Program-made: the position numbers and the translations under genes
Source: JAILLW01 sp045629045
GTDB taxonomy: Bacteria > Bacillota > Clostridia > Lachnospirales > Lachnospiraceae
Length of the DNA stretch: 42,709 nt
Assembly: GCA_045629045.1 (NCBI GenBank)
Contig: JAZQQM010000005.1
Span: 1-42,709 of the forward strand
Direction: 5' to 3'
The notes under the pieces: model-generated
The model's database searches: none
Seen by the model: the letters and a program-made list of their open reading frames with translations, nothing else
Told to the model about the DNA's origin: nothing
Shown: piece by piece, positions 16,132 to 25,019 of the stretch
How the letters are laid out: every line of letters starts with the position of its first letter
Numbering within the stretch: position 1 is the stretch's first letter

Positions 16132-18092
16132 AACAAAAAATCTTCCTCTACATCAAACTCACTATCATACTTGAAATCCAAACAGTACTCAAAGCATCCG
16201 TTATCCTGCTTTGAAGTACTTATTCTATCAGCATACTTCGTTACTATTCTTTCGCTTATTGCCACTATTTCATTATCCTGTGCATCATGAAACGGTACGC
16301 CCGGATTATCATCGATGTACTTCATTCTAACGAATTCGCGAAACAGCAAACAATCAATCCTAAGTTTTCCGCTTCCGATATAATTAACGTCTGTCCTGTT
16401 GTCAAGAATTTCTTCAATACAAAGTTCTATTCTTCGTATTTTAGCATCGTCAAATCCAAAATTTGACAAAATAGCTCGAATCATCTTAACCGTTGGTGCG
16501 ATAATGTTTCGTCGCCTCATGGTTTCAAAAGAAAACACCTTGATTCCTTCCAAAATATCCGTCTCTATTTTCTTTGCATCAAGCCGTCTGAGCATCATTT
16601 TCAGTAATGTGCAGGCATCCGTTTTTCCGTTGGCCATCAACGGGAAGTCATCAAAAAAGAAAAAATTAACAGGCATCCTAAACCTTGATATTTTGTCTGA
16701 TAACGCATTTCTCAATTGGCCCTCATCCATGTTAAACGCAGGCGTAACTGTCAAGCATGCCTGAACATTTTCCCCATACAGCTCATCCGGTGCTCCAAAG
16801 ACTTTTACGTCACGGACTCCGGGAATTGCACTAATCTCAGATGCAATCTCTGAAGGAATAATATTCTCTCCACCTTTAATTATGATTTCTTTACTTCTTC
16901 CGGAAAGATGCAGATATCCATCACTGTCAAGAAATCCTACATCTCCCGTATGCAGATATCCATTATCATCTATAGCCTGAAGGTCTTTGGATACTTTATA
17001 GTAACCAAGCATAATGAAGCCATTGTCCTTAAGTGTCACTTCACCTATTTCCCCACATGCACAGGGTTTTTGATCAGAATTCAATATTACAACCTCTCTG
17101 TGAGGAAGTGGTTTCCCGACAGTATGAACCCTCTTGTCCACGCTGTCCGTCACATTCGTCATCGCTATGCATGTATCCGACTCTGTTTGGCCGTAACTGT
17201 TTAATAGAACAGCATTAGTGAACATCTTCTCAACACGTTCAAGCTGCGTTGGATGAAGTGGAGCCCCTCCGGCATAAATTCTTTTAACAAAAGGATACCC
17301 CTTATGGGGGAAGCTGTCGTCTTCCATCGTTCTGACAATAACCGTCATGACTGCAGTTAAAGCATCCGGCTCATACTTACCGATAAATTCATTAATCTGC
17401 TTACTCGCAAATTTTTCGGGTAAAATCAATTTTCCGCCGTACAGAATATGTGATATGGCAATTCCCAATCCAAAAATATGAAACAGAGGTACTGCCATGC
17501 AAACAGACTCCTCTTTCATTTCCGGAATCGCCTGCATATACGCATCCACTCCTGTTAAGTTACTCTTCTGTGACAGGATTCCACCTTTGGGAGTCCCCGT
17601 GGACCCTGAAGTAAAAACAACAAAAGCCGGAGCAGCATATCTATCCGTTTCAAAAGACTTTTTACTAAAAACTTGCGATTTAGCAAAAGAAATGGTTCTA
17701 ATATCCTTTCTCTTTTCATCACACTGTTGAATTCTTTGTGGTGATAGCAAATTCTTTTCCAGCGCACCGTAATTGCCATAGAAAAACACCGATGAATCCA
17801 TCCCGCTCATCAAATTCATAATCTCTCTCTCAGGAAGAGAATAATTCATAAGAATTGCCACCGCACCATAGCAAACTATTCCAAAAAATGCTTTCAACCA
17901 TTCACAGGAATTATAAGCGCAAAGCACCACCCTATCACCGGGCTTCACTCCCATGTTTGCAAGGATCTGCTCATACCCGTCAACAGCAGTTAACAAATCA
18001 GAGTACGTAAGTGACTCTTTCCCATCACATGCCACCACTCTGTCACCGTATTTTTCTTTAGCATCAACCAAACGATTATAATATCCGTTCAT
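16128..18092 (-). CDS. Acyl-CoA-ligase-like enzyme fused to a C-terminal HATPase domain
   Basis: A 654-residue fusion. Residues 1 to about 510 form a FadD-like AMP-binding ligase: P-loop VVFTSGSTGTPKGG, SYGQTESD, GYLHTGDVGFLDSDGYLHLS, SGRSKEIIIKGGEN and the catalytic Lys in MANGKTD. Residues about 520-654 resemble an RsbW-type ATPase: IRRIELCIEEILDNRTDVNY (N box) and IDDNPGVPF (D box), but the usual glycine-rich G box is not evident, so this domain may bind a partner without kinase activity. AGAGGA precedes the ATG. It pairs in concept with the STAS/ligase fusion at 25020; the fused domains could form a partner-switching pair that controls acid activation. Confidence 0.82.
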   Translation of the reverse strand: MNGYYNRLVDAKEKYGDRVVACDGKESLTYSDLLTAVDGYEQILANMGVKPGDRVVLCAYNSCEWLKAFFGIVCYGAVAILMNYSLPEREIMNLMSGMDSSVFFYGNYGALEKNLLSPQRIQQCDEKRKDIRTISFAKSQVFSKKSFETDRYAAPAFVVFTSGSTGTPKGGILSQKSNLTGVDAYMQAIPEMKEESVCMAVPLFHIFGLGIAISHILYGGKLILPEKFASKQINEFIGKYEPDALTAVMTVIVRTMEDDSFPHKGYPFVKRIYAGGAPLHPTQLERVEKMFTNAVLLNSYGQTESDTCIAMTNVTDSVDKRVHTVGKPLPHREVVILNSDQKPCACGEIGEVTLKDNGFIMLGYYKVSKDLQAIDDNGYLHTGDVGFLDSDGYLHLSGRSKEIIIKGGENIIPSEIASEISAIPGVRDVKVFGAPDELYGENVQACLTVTPAFNMDEGQLRNALSDKISRFRMPVNFFFFDDFPLMANGKTDACTLLKMMLRRLDAKKIETDILEGIKVFSFETMRRRNIIAPTVKMIRAILSNFGFDDAKIRRIELCIEEILDNRTDVNYIGSGKLRIDCLLFREFVRMKYIDDNPGVPFHDAQDNEIVAISERIVTKYADRISTSKQDNGCFEYCLDFKYDSEFDVEEDFLL

Positions 18093-18166
18093 CTCATCGT
18101 CCTCTCATCCTCATAGTACATAATACTACACCTATACGCTTTTCTCCTGATTCAATCGTGTGGAAT

Positions 18167-18961
18167 TTACGAAGAAATTTTTCTTTTGTACAAGGTGTAT
18201 GGAAACCGTAAACCGAAAAGGGCATAGATGCCTTCAAGCTCGCTGTCATCCACAGTACGGACTATTTTTTCAGATTTATTCTTCTCACAGTAAAGCCGGC
18301 CTCTCAAGAGTCGGTATCCGTCCGAAGTGCGGATATGGAACAATTCTTCATGTGTGAATTGGATGTCGGGATTCATGGCAACCAGCTTAAAATATGTCAA
18401 TTCACGGAGTGATGCAGGTTTTTCCCAAAATGCATAATTGGCAACCCACTCGCCTTTCAGTTGAACGTAAAGCATCCAGCTTCCATCGTCTCTTCTTTTA
18501 AACATATATGCCTCGTTTCCGGGGTATTGAATCAGCCCATCCACAAGCCTCAGCGGCTTCAACGCCCCGGAAAAAGAATCGCCGACATCGGAAAGCCACA
18601 TCTTGCCGTCGCAGTCCTTCACTATCAGACCCGAATGACGATACTCCGTGTTTTCCATGTGAGTGCGATAATGATCCGCCATCACCGGGTACGCTTCATA
18701 TCCCAGAGAATTCAGTACCTCTCCAAGAAGTGTATTAAGTTCATAGCATATTCCGCCTCGTCTGTTCGTAACAATCTTCTCAAAGATTCCATCCAATGTA
18801 ATATCTTCTTTTTCAAGATTCAGATAGTCAATATTCTCATAAGGAATATGAGTTACTTGTGCACGATATATCTGCTCGAGGAATCTTCCATCCGGTGAAT
18901 CATATTCCGACATTGCAAGGCCTATCCGGTCAAAATACTGTTTTACCCTTGTCTCATCCAT
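18167..18961 (-). CDS. Arylamine N-acetyltransferase (NAT) homologue 3
   Basis: A 264-residue NAT-family protein. Triad residues are Cys72 in NRRGGICYE, His109 in YRHSGLIV and Asp125 in WLSDVGD. It is the closest of the three to the usual NAT signature (RGGxCYE). It follows the A-T-C gene by 22 bases with a GGGAG ribosome site, and precedes the ligase/HATPase fusion by 74 bases. Direct contact with the A-T-C proteins in the operon supports a role in acyl transfer or product release from their carrier domains (inference). Confidence 0.87.
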   Translation of the reverse strand: MDETRVKQYFDRIGLAMSEYDSPDGRFLEQIYRAQVTHIPYENIDYLNLEKEDITLDGIFEKIVTNRRGGICYELNTLLGEVLNSLGYEAYPVMADHYRTHMENTEYRHSGLIVKDCDGKMWLSDVGDSFSGALKPLRLVDGLIQYPGNEAYMFKRRDDGSWMLYVQLKGEWVANYAFWEKPASLRELTYFKLVAMNPDIQFTHEELFHIRTSDGYRLLRGRLYCEKNKSEKIVRTVDDSELEGIYALFGLRFPYTLYKRKISS

Positions 18962-18983
18962 TTTGCATTCTCCCGATGCTTTT

Positions 18984-21890
18984 TCATTTTTCTACCCTTT
19001 CTTTCAGTTTCTCTATAGCCTTCACATAGCATCCATAAAATTTTTGAATCGCATTTTCTGAGTACACGCCCTCCGGATAGGTACAGTAAAAACCAAGTCT
19101 ATCCGAGCCCGGCTGTCCGACGATTCCCGCAATAATCAGGCAATTGGGCTGATTTTTCGTTTTCGGACAAAGATACACCTCATTGCAAAGTTTTGCAAAA
19201 AGACCAATGTTCATAGTCCCATTGCGATAGTTGAACATCACTGTGTTCACGAGAAGTTCTTTATTATCAAGGATGGAAGGATAATCACAATGCGCAGTTC
19301 CAAATTCAAACTGTTCCTTGACATCATTCATCATTTCTTCCGGATTTCTTCCGTCACGGCAGTTTAATAGAATTGGTACCGGTGTAACATAGCAGTTTAC
19401 AGAGTTCTTTTTCAGGCTATCATCTCTTCCGTGATAATTGGAATATATCATCGCACAATCTTCTCCGTTCATGTCAGCAACAGCCATGACACAAGCGGTA
19501 AGAAACATTCGGTTTGAATCTTTTTCTGACCTGCAAAAAGCATCCGGTACATAAAATATTCCGGTTCCGGTCTCTTTTCCCTGAAGGTCCGGCTTTAATA
19601 TTCCCTTTTTGTAGAACTCTTCCTTTTCTCTGATTGCCTCTATATACTCATGTACCTTTTTTGCAGATTCCTCTTTCCGTGAAGCTTTTTTCTCTCCAAG
19701 TTCAAGATAGAGAAAATCCGTAGGTAACACGGCATCCTCATCAAAATAGCATTCCGCCACCTCACTCACAAAAACTGAGGAAGACATTTCATCGGCAATC
19801 AAATGATGAAAGTCAAAAAAGAAATAGTTTCGAGACGGTGTAACAATAATTCTGCAGCGATAAAGCCTTCCACCGAAGGGATCCATTGCGTCCGTTAGTT
19901 TATCTTTCTTTTCGGCAAATTCTTCATCTGTCATGTGAATAATATTAACCGATTCAAAAAGGCTAATATTATAATACTGACGAACACACCCCTTTTCATC
20001 CCGTCGAAATTCGGAAAGGAAAGCCGGGTGAACCAGAATTACTTTTTCTGCCGCTTCTTTCAATTTATTCAGATTGACTTCAGGTCGAAGACCAAAAATC
20101 ATAGCAACATGATATGTGATAATATCCGGAGCTTTTTGGTTTACTGCCATCTCCAGTTGAAATAACTGTCCGGCGGAAAGTTCTGCCGGAGCCATCAATG
20201 CTTTTTCATTTTCCAAAAGAAGTTCTTCCGTGGATTTTCTTTTACTTTCTCCAAACCGCACGGCAAGCATCTTTGCCGTGCGGCATTCATGAAGGGCGTT
20301 CACTGTAATGAAATAGCCCTCTTCTGCACAGGCTGTAATCATTCGAATTGCCGTTAATGAGTCGCCGCCAATCAAAAAGAAATCCTCATCTGTCCCTACC
20401 TTCTCAAGACCTAAAGTCTCCGCCATTATCCTGCAGAATACAGTTTCTGTTTCATTTTCAGGTTTTACATAGTTACTGCGAAATTCACTGGCATCCGGCA
20501 TTGGCAACATTTTTCTGGAAAGTTTTCCATTGGCATTCAGCGGGAATCTAGAAAGCGACACATAATATGTTGGAATCATATATTCCGGAAGAAACTTTGA
20601 TAAAATTCTACCCGCTTGTGCAGGATTCTGCAACACAGGCATTTTTTCACTGTCAAGATAATAAAGCACCACAAAAGAACGAGTTTTCGTAGTGAACGCT
20701 TTAGCCACCGGATGCTCAACGCCGAATACTTTTCTGACAACAAGCTCGATTTCCATCGGTTCTACACGATTTCCATTGATTTTTACCATGTCATCCATGC
20801 GTCCGCGAATCACAAGATTTCCGTTATCATCGCAGTATCCCAAATCTCTCGAGTGGAAAATGCCGTATTCAGTCACTTCCTCATTCAACTTTGGAAGATG
20901 CAGATATCCCCTAAAATACGGATTGTCAAAACAAATTTCACCTGTTTCTCCCCGCTGAACACAGTTACCGTCCTCATCAAGGATTTGAATACGAAGGCCA
21001 AAATTATTTTTCCCGACAACCGCCCGATCATAGACTTTGTCCAAAAGAAAAGAGGATACCATAAAGCATGTTTCACTCATGCCATAATATGCATAAGTCT
21101 CTATGCCTTCCTCATATATCCCTGTTGCCGGCTCACCAGCTGCAATAATCTTACGAATATCATGATAACTTCCCCGGTAGGTTCTAAGAAAAGATGGTGA
21201 CAGATATACTTGTGTGATGTGTTCCGCCTCAAGGAATTTCTCAAAATTTACAAGGTTTTTCACTAGGTCATATGACATTATATATATTGAATCTGCCGCA
21301 TAAAGCCTCGGAAGCGGAAGAACAAAAGCTGCTGCAAAATTGAACGGAAAAATCATTCCGAAATTTTCCGGACTCTCTTCATGGATATTCGGTACATCCG
21401 CATACCAGCTATCCAGACATACATCCAATTTCCCATACTCATGAATCATTGTCTTGGGTTTTCCGGTCGTACCTGATGTACTGAATGAAACACATGCATC
21501 ATGCGGATTGGTTTGTTCATACCCCGAAAGAGGCGGATGATTCATTGCCTCTTCATAGGCTGAAAGATTCAACGTGAATTTTACATTCAAATCATCGCAA
21601 ATCATGCGGATTCTTTCTTCCGGATAAGTATCTTCCATGAAAATGAAAGCTGCCCCTGCCCGAAGCACGCCGAGCATAGCCGCAAACATCTTCGGACTGC
21701 GCGGAAGAAGCAACATGATGAAATCCTCCCGGCCGAGCCCTTTCTCTTTGCAGGCACCATAAATTCTGCCGGACTGTTCCCAAAGATTGGAATAAGTCAT
21801 CGGCTCTTCACAAAAATCCAGTGCCGCAGCAATTCTGTCCGGATATTTTTCAGCATTTTGTCTGATTTTTTCTACAAAATAAGTATCCAT
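18984..21890 (-). CDS. NRPS-like protein, adenylation-carrier-condensation (A-T-C)
   Basis: A 968-residue protein. The A domain (about 1-480) has SFSTSGTTGKPKT, YYGMSETC, GRMDDMVKINGNRVEP and NANGKLSRK. The carrier domain (about 485-560) has EDFFLIGGDSLTAIRM with the phosphopantetheine Ser. The condensation domain (about 570-968) has HHLIADE, where the family has HHxxxDG. At the substrate-pocket position the A domain reads PFNFAAAF; the Asp that binds the amine of alpha-amino acids is Asn, as in aryl-acid activating domains, so the substrate may lack an alpha-amine. The start lies 2 bases after the stop of the paralogous gene, with GGGAG upstream. No thioesterase is present. Confidence 0.87.
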   Translation of the reverse strand: MDTYFVEKIRQNAEKYPDRIAAALDFCEEPMTYSNLWEQSGRIYGACKEKGLGREDFIMLLLPRSPKMFAAMLGVLRAGAAFIFMEDTYPEERIRMICDDLNVKFTLNLSAYEEAMNHPPLSGYEQTNPHDACVSFSTSGTTGKPKTMIHEYGKLDVCLDSWYADVPNIHEESPENFGMIFPFNFAAAFVLPLPRLYAADSIYIMSYDLVKNLVNFEKFLEAEHITQVYLSPSFLRTYRGSYHDIRKIIAAGEPATGIYEEGIETYAYYGMSETCFMVSSFLLDKVYDRAVVGKNNFGLRIQILDEDGNCVQRGETGEICFDNPYFRGYLHLPKLNEEVTEYGIFHSRDLGYCDDNGNLVIRGRMDDMVKINGNRVEPMEIELVVRKVFGVEHPVAKAFTTKTRSFVVLYYLDSEKMPVLQNPAQAGRILSKFLPEYMIPTYYVSLSRFPLNANGKLSRKMLPMPDASEFRSNYVKPENETETVFCRIMAETLGLEKVGTDEDFFLIGGDSLTAIRMITACAEEGYFITVNALHECRTAKMLAVRFGESKRKSTEELLLENEKALMAPAELSAGQLFQLEMAVNQKAPDIITYHVAMIFGLRPEVNLNKLKEAAEKVILVHPAFLSEFRRDEKGCVRQYYNISLFESVNIIHMTDEEFAEKKDKLTDAMDPFGGRLYRCRIIVTPSRNYFFFDFHHLIADEMSSSVFVSEVAECYFDEDAVLPTDFLYLELGEKKASRKEESAKKVHEYIEAIREKEEFYKKGILKPDLQGKETGTGIFYVPDAFCRSEKDSNRMFLTACVMAVADMNGEDCAMIYSNYHGRDDSLKKNSVNCYVTPVPILLNCRDGRNPEEMMNDVKEQFEFGTAHCDYPSILDNKELLVNTVMFNYRNGTMNIGLFAKLCNEVYLCPKTKNQPNCLIIAGIVGQPGSDRLGFYCTYPEGVYSENAIQKFYGCYVKAIEKLKERVEK

Positions 21891-21892
21891 AT

Positions 21893-24823
21893 CTATCTCC
21901 CGGAAGTTCTTTCCTGTTTATTTTCCTTTTCATCGGTGAAAAGCAGAACAGTTTTGACAAATTTTTTCCCGAAATGTTCAACCATTCCCTGCGTATACAT
22001 TTCCCTCGGATAGTTGCAATAAAAGTCCAACCTATCTGAATCTTCACGGTCGAGAACTCCGATATTGAACAGGCAGTTCGGCTGATTTTGGTCCCGCCTC
22101 ATCATAGAAACAAACTCCGAAAGATCCTTAAACTCTCCGAAGTCCATAGTGCCAAATTGATAATTAAAAATGACAGTCTGATTCAACGGAAGTTTTCTTT
22201 CCGTTACTGCCGAATATACGCTGTGCATTGTTCCGAAGTCCAACTGCGCCTGTACTTCGGAAAGGATTTCGTCTTGATTCTTTTTGCTGATTGCAGTAAG
22301 CATCACCGGAATCAAGACCGTATAGCATCCCACTGATTCCTTTTTCAGACGACTGTCTCTGCCGTTATACGTTGAATAAACCATTGCGCTGTCACAACCG
22401 TTTACTTCCGCCATGGCAATCAGACTAGCCGCAATAAATATCCGATTATGGTATTTTGCTAATTTCGAAAATGCACCCGGAATCAAAAACATTTCGCTTC
22501 CCGAATCGGTTCCCGGAAGATCCGGCCTCAATACTGCTGAATTGTCCTGCATAAGCAATTCCAACTGCCGCTGATTTTGATTTGCCGCTTCTTTCTTCAA
22601 AGCAGAAGATTTTTCTCCCGTTTCTTCTTCACAAACACTGTAATAGTAATCCGTTGAAAGATTTGCATTGGGATCTTTGTAGCATGTCGCAATCTGTTGA
22701 AGCAGTATGCTGTTTGAAGTACCGTCACCCACTATATGATGAACCGAAAGAAGAAATAATTTTTTCTCCGGTGTGCAAAGAATTCGAGCAGTATACATTC
22801 TATCTGAATAAAGATCCACCGGTTTTAAAAAATGCTCACTCTCTTTTTTCAGTTCCTCTTCGGTCAGTTCTTCAATATGCGTCGGTAAAAATATACTCTC
22901 ATCATAATATTGCACGAATGTGCCGTCTTCCTGCGTTCGAAAACGGGTAAGCAGTGCCGGATGCTGCGCTATCACCTTATCCACCGCAGCCCGCAGCCTT
23001 TCAATATCTGTTTCCTTTTTCAAAACAGCAATTACAGGTACACAAAGAGACGGATGATTTGGATATTTTTCAAAAAGATTTCGGTAAATCATCTGTCCGG
23101 AAAGCAACTCTTTAGGAAGCTTTCTAGCTTCTTTTTCCCTCAAAAGAAGCTCATCCCTGGTAATTTCATTTTTTCCGGATACTCGCCGTGCCAGATTTTC
23201 AGCCGTTCTGTCTTGCTGCAGTTCTGTCACAGTGATGTCATATCCTCGTTCAGCACATTCGGTGACCAGACGAATCGAAGAAACAGAGTCTCCACCTGCC
23301 TCGTAAAAATCATCATCCGCGCCAATACTGTTAATAGAGAGAACTTTGGCCATCAATTCACAGAAATCTTTTTCTGTCTCACCGACCGGTTGCCTTCCTG
23401 TTTCTTTGCTTATACTCGTTTCCGGTGCCTTCAAAAGTTTTCTTGACACCTTTCCGTTTGCATTCAAAGGCATAGACTTTATTGGCACGAAATATGCCGG
23501 AATCATATATGAAGGCAGTTTTTCCATCAACTTTTTTCGCGAAAGAACTGCATCTCGGAATATGCAGTTTTCATCTGCTTCTTCCGTCAAATAGTATAAC
23601 GCCACATAAGAACGTCTATTATCACTGAAGCCTTTTGCTATTACATTTTTTAATCCGGATATCTCTCTTGCCGCGCCTTCGATTTCCCCCGGTTCAATAC
23701 GGTTTCCATTAATCTTTATCATGTCATCGATACGGCCTTTGATAAAGATTTCTCCTTTTTCATTTCGATATCCCAAATCTCCGGAATGAAATAGACCGTC
23801 TCTAAAAACTTCTCTTGTTCTTTCCGGCATATTGATGTAGCCCCTAAAGTAAGGATCCGGAAAACAGATTTCCCCTGTCACTCCTTCTTGTACCGGAATA
23901 TCATCTTCTCCCAAAATGAGTATGTTCTTCCCTGTCTTGGCTGTTGCAATCGGTGCATTTTCACAGAGTTCTTTCAGCACGTACTGAGATACGCAATACA
24001 AGGATTCCGTCATGGCATAATGAACGACCACGTCATATCCTTCTACATAAAGATGAGACGCCGGTTCCGATCCTGTCATAATCCTCCTGACATGCGAAAA
24101 TCCTTCCTTGTAACTTCTAAGAACAGAAGGTGATAGGAACAACTCAGTAATCTTCTCTTTTTCCAGCAGCTCATGAAGTTTTTTATAATTTTTGGATATT
24201 TCATAAGAAAGGATATAGAGGGTATTGGCCTTAAACAGTTCAGGAAGGCCGTGGATCATAACAGCAGAAAAGTAAAATGGCGGAACAAAAGCAAATCTTC
24301 CGCATTCGTCAAAATTCACTGCATCTTCATCAGAGATTGAGCCCTCAATTCCTATATCAAGTTTCCCGTATTCGTGAAGAATTCCCTTCGGCTTTCCGGT
24401 AGTACCCGATGTGTAGAAAATAAAACAGGCATCATTCAAGTGAAGAGGTTCACGTCCTTGAAGCGTCGGGTACTCCATCGCTCTTTCGAAGAAAGACCGG
24501 TCGATGACAAACTTTACTTTGCAATCTTTCTTTATATATTCAATCCGTTCCTTAGGGTAGCTGTCCTCCACAAGTAGCAAAGCAGCGCCCAAACGAAGTA
24601 CGCCCAGTAAAGCAGTAATCATCATCGGATGTCTGGGCAGAAGGAGCATGACGATATCTTCGCGCCCGATATTGGAATTCTTCAATGCGGCGTAAATTCT
24701 TCCGGATTGTTCCCAGAGTTCTGAATATGTCACCTGCTCTTCATCAAAATCTAGTGTAACAGCAATACGGTTCGGATATTTCTCAGCATTTTCTCTAATT
24801 TTATCGACATAGTATGTTTTCAT
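21893..24823 (-). CDS. NRPS-like protein, adenylation-carrier-condensation (A-T-C), first gene of the operon
   Basis: A 976-residue paralogue of the next gene with the same domain order. A domain: FIFYTSGTTGKPKG, HYAMTESL, GRIDDMIKINGNRIEP, NANGKVSRK. Carrier domain: DDFYEAGGDSVSSIRLV near residue 508. Condensation domain with an intact HHIVGDG near 697. The pocket position reads PPFYFSAVMI, again without the Asp expected for alpha-amino acids. ATG at 24823 is preferred over the GTG two codons earlier. Its start lies about 40 bases after a good promoter start (24869-24897), so it heads the long minus-strand operon. A condensation domain at the C-terminus implies that the next building block is supplied by another protein. 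Confidence 0.87.
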   Translation of the reverse strand: MKTYYVDKIRENAEKYPNRIAVTLDFDEEQVTYSELWEQSGRIYAALKNSNIGREDIVMLLLPRHPMMITALLGVLRLGAALLLVEDSYPKERIEYIKKDCKVKFVIDRSFFERAMEYPTLQGREPLHLNDACFIFYTSGTTGKPKGILHEYGKLDIGIEGSISDEDAVNFDECGRFAFVPPFYFSAVMIHGLPELFKANTLYILSYEISKNYKKLHELLEKEKITELFLSPSVLRSYKEGFSHVRRIMTGSEPASHLYVEGYDVVVHYAMTESLYCVSQYVLKELCENAPIATAKTGKNILILGEDDIPVQEGVTGEICFPDPYFRGYINMPERTREVFRDGLFHSGDLGYRNEKGEIFIKGRIDDMIKINGNRIEPGEIEGAAREISGLKNVIAKGFSDNRRSYVALYYLTEEADENCIFRDAVLSRKKLMEKLPSYMIPAYFVPIKSMPLNANGKVSRKLLKAPETSISKETGRQPVGETEKDFCELMAKVLSINSIGADDDFYEAGGDSVSSIRLVTECAERGYDITVTELQQDRTAENLARRVSGKNEITRDELLLREKEARKLPKELLSGQMIYRNLFEKYPNHPSLCVPVIAVLKKETDIERLRAAVDKVIAQHPALLTRFRTQEDGTFVQYYDESIFLPTHIEELTEEELKKESEHFLKPVDLYSDRMYTARILCTPEKKLFLLSVHHIVGDGTSNSILLQQIATCYKDPNANLSTDYYYSVCEEETGEKSSALKKEAANQNQRQLELLMQDNSAVLRPDLPGTDSGSEMFLIPGAFSKLAKYHNRIFIAASLIAMAEVNGCDSAMVYSTYNGRDSRLKKESVGCYTVLIPVMLTAISKKNQDEILSEVQAQLDFGTMHSVYSAVTERKLPLNQTVIFNYQFGTMDFGEFKDLSEFVSMMRRDQNQPNCLFNIGVLDREDSDRLDFYCNYPREMYTQGMVEHFGKKFVKTVLLFTDEKENKQERTSGR

Positions 24824-24868
24824 GCACACTCTTAATCAGTCCTTTTGCAAATGTAGAATTCATTAATA

Positions 24869-24897
24869 AATATACCACTTAAAGCATTTACTGTCAC
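24869..24897 (-). promoter_or_regulatory. Promoter of the long minus-strand biosynthetic operon
   Basis: On the minus strand GTGACA (24897-24892), exactly 17 bases, TATATT (24874-24869): one mismatch to consensus in each box. It would start near 24862, about 40 bases before the ATG at 24823, and could drive the genes down to the terminator at 8341. Confidence 0.6.
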
Positions 24898-24910
24898 GGA
24901 ATCGGCCTAT

Positions 24911-24929
24911 GAATATGAAAGACATATTC
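24911..24929. promoter_or_regulatory. Palindrome between the divergent operons, candidate operator
   Basis: GAATATG (24911-24917) and CATATTC (24923-24929) are perfect 7-base inverted repeats separated by 5 bases. The site lies 14 bases upstream of the minus-strand -35 and about 90 bases before the STAS/ligase start, so one regulator could control both arms. Confidence 0.4.
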
Positions 24930-25019
24930 CATGGTCCGACGCCTTTACTATTGCCCGGTAATCGACTAAAATGGAAAAAGAGCAAATTAAATGGCAGTAT
25001 CAGCAAGCGGAGGCAATAT

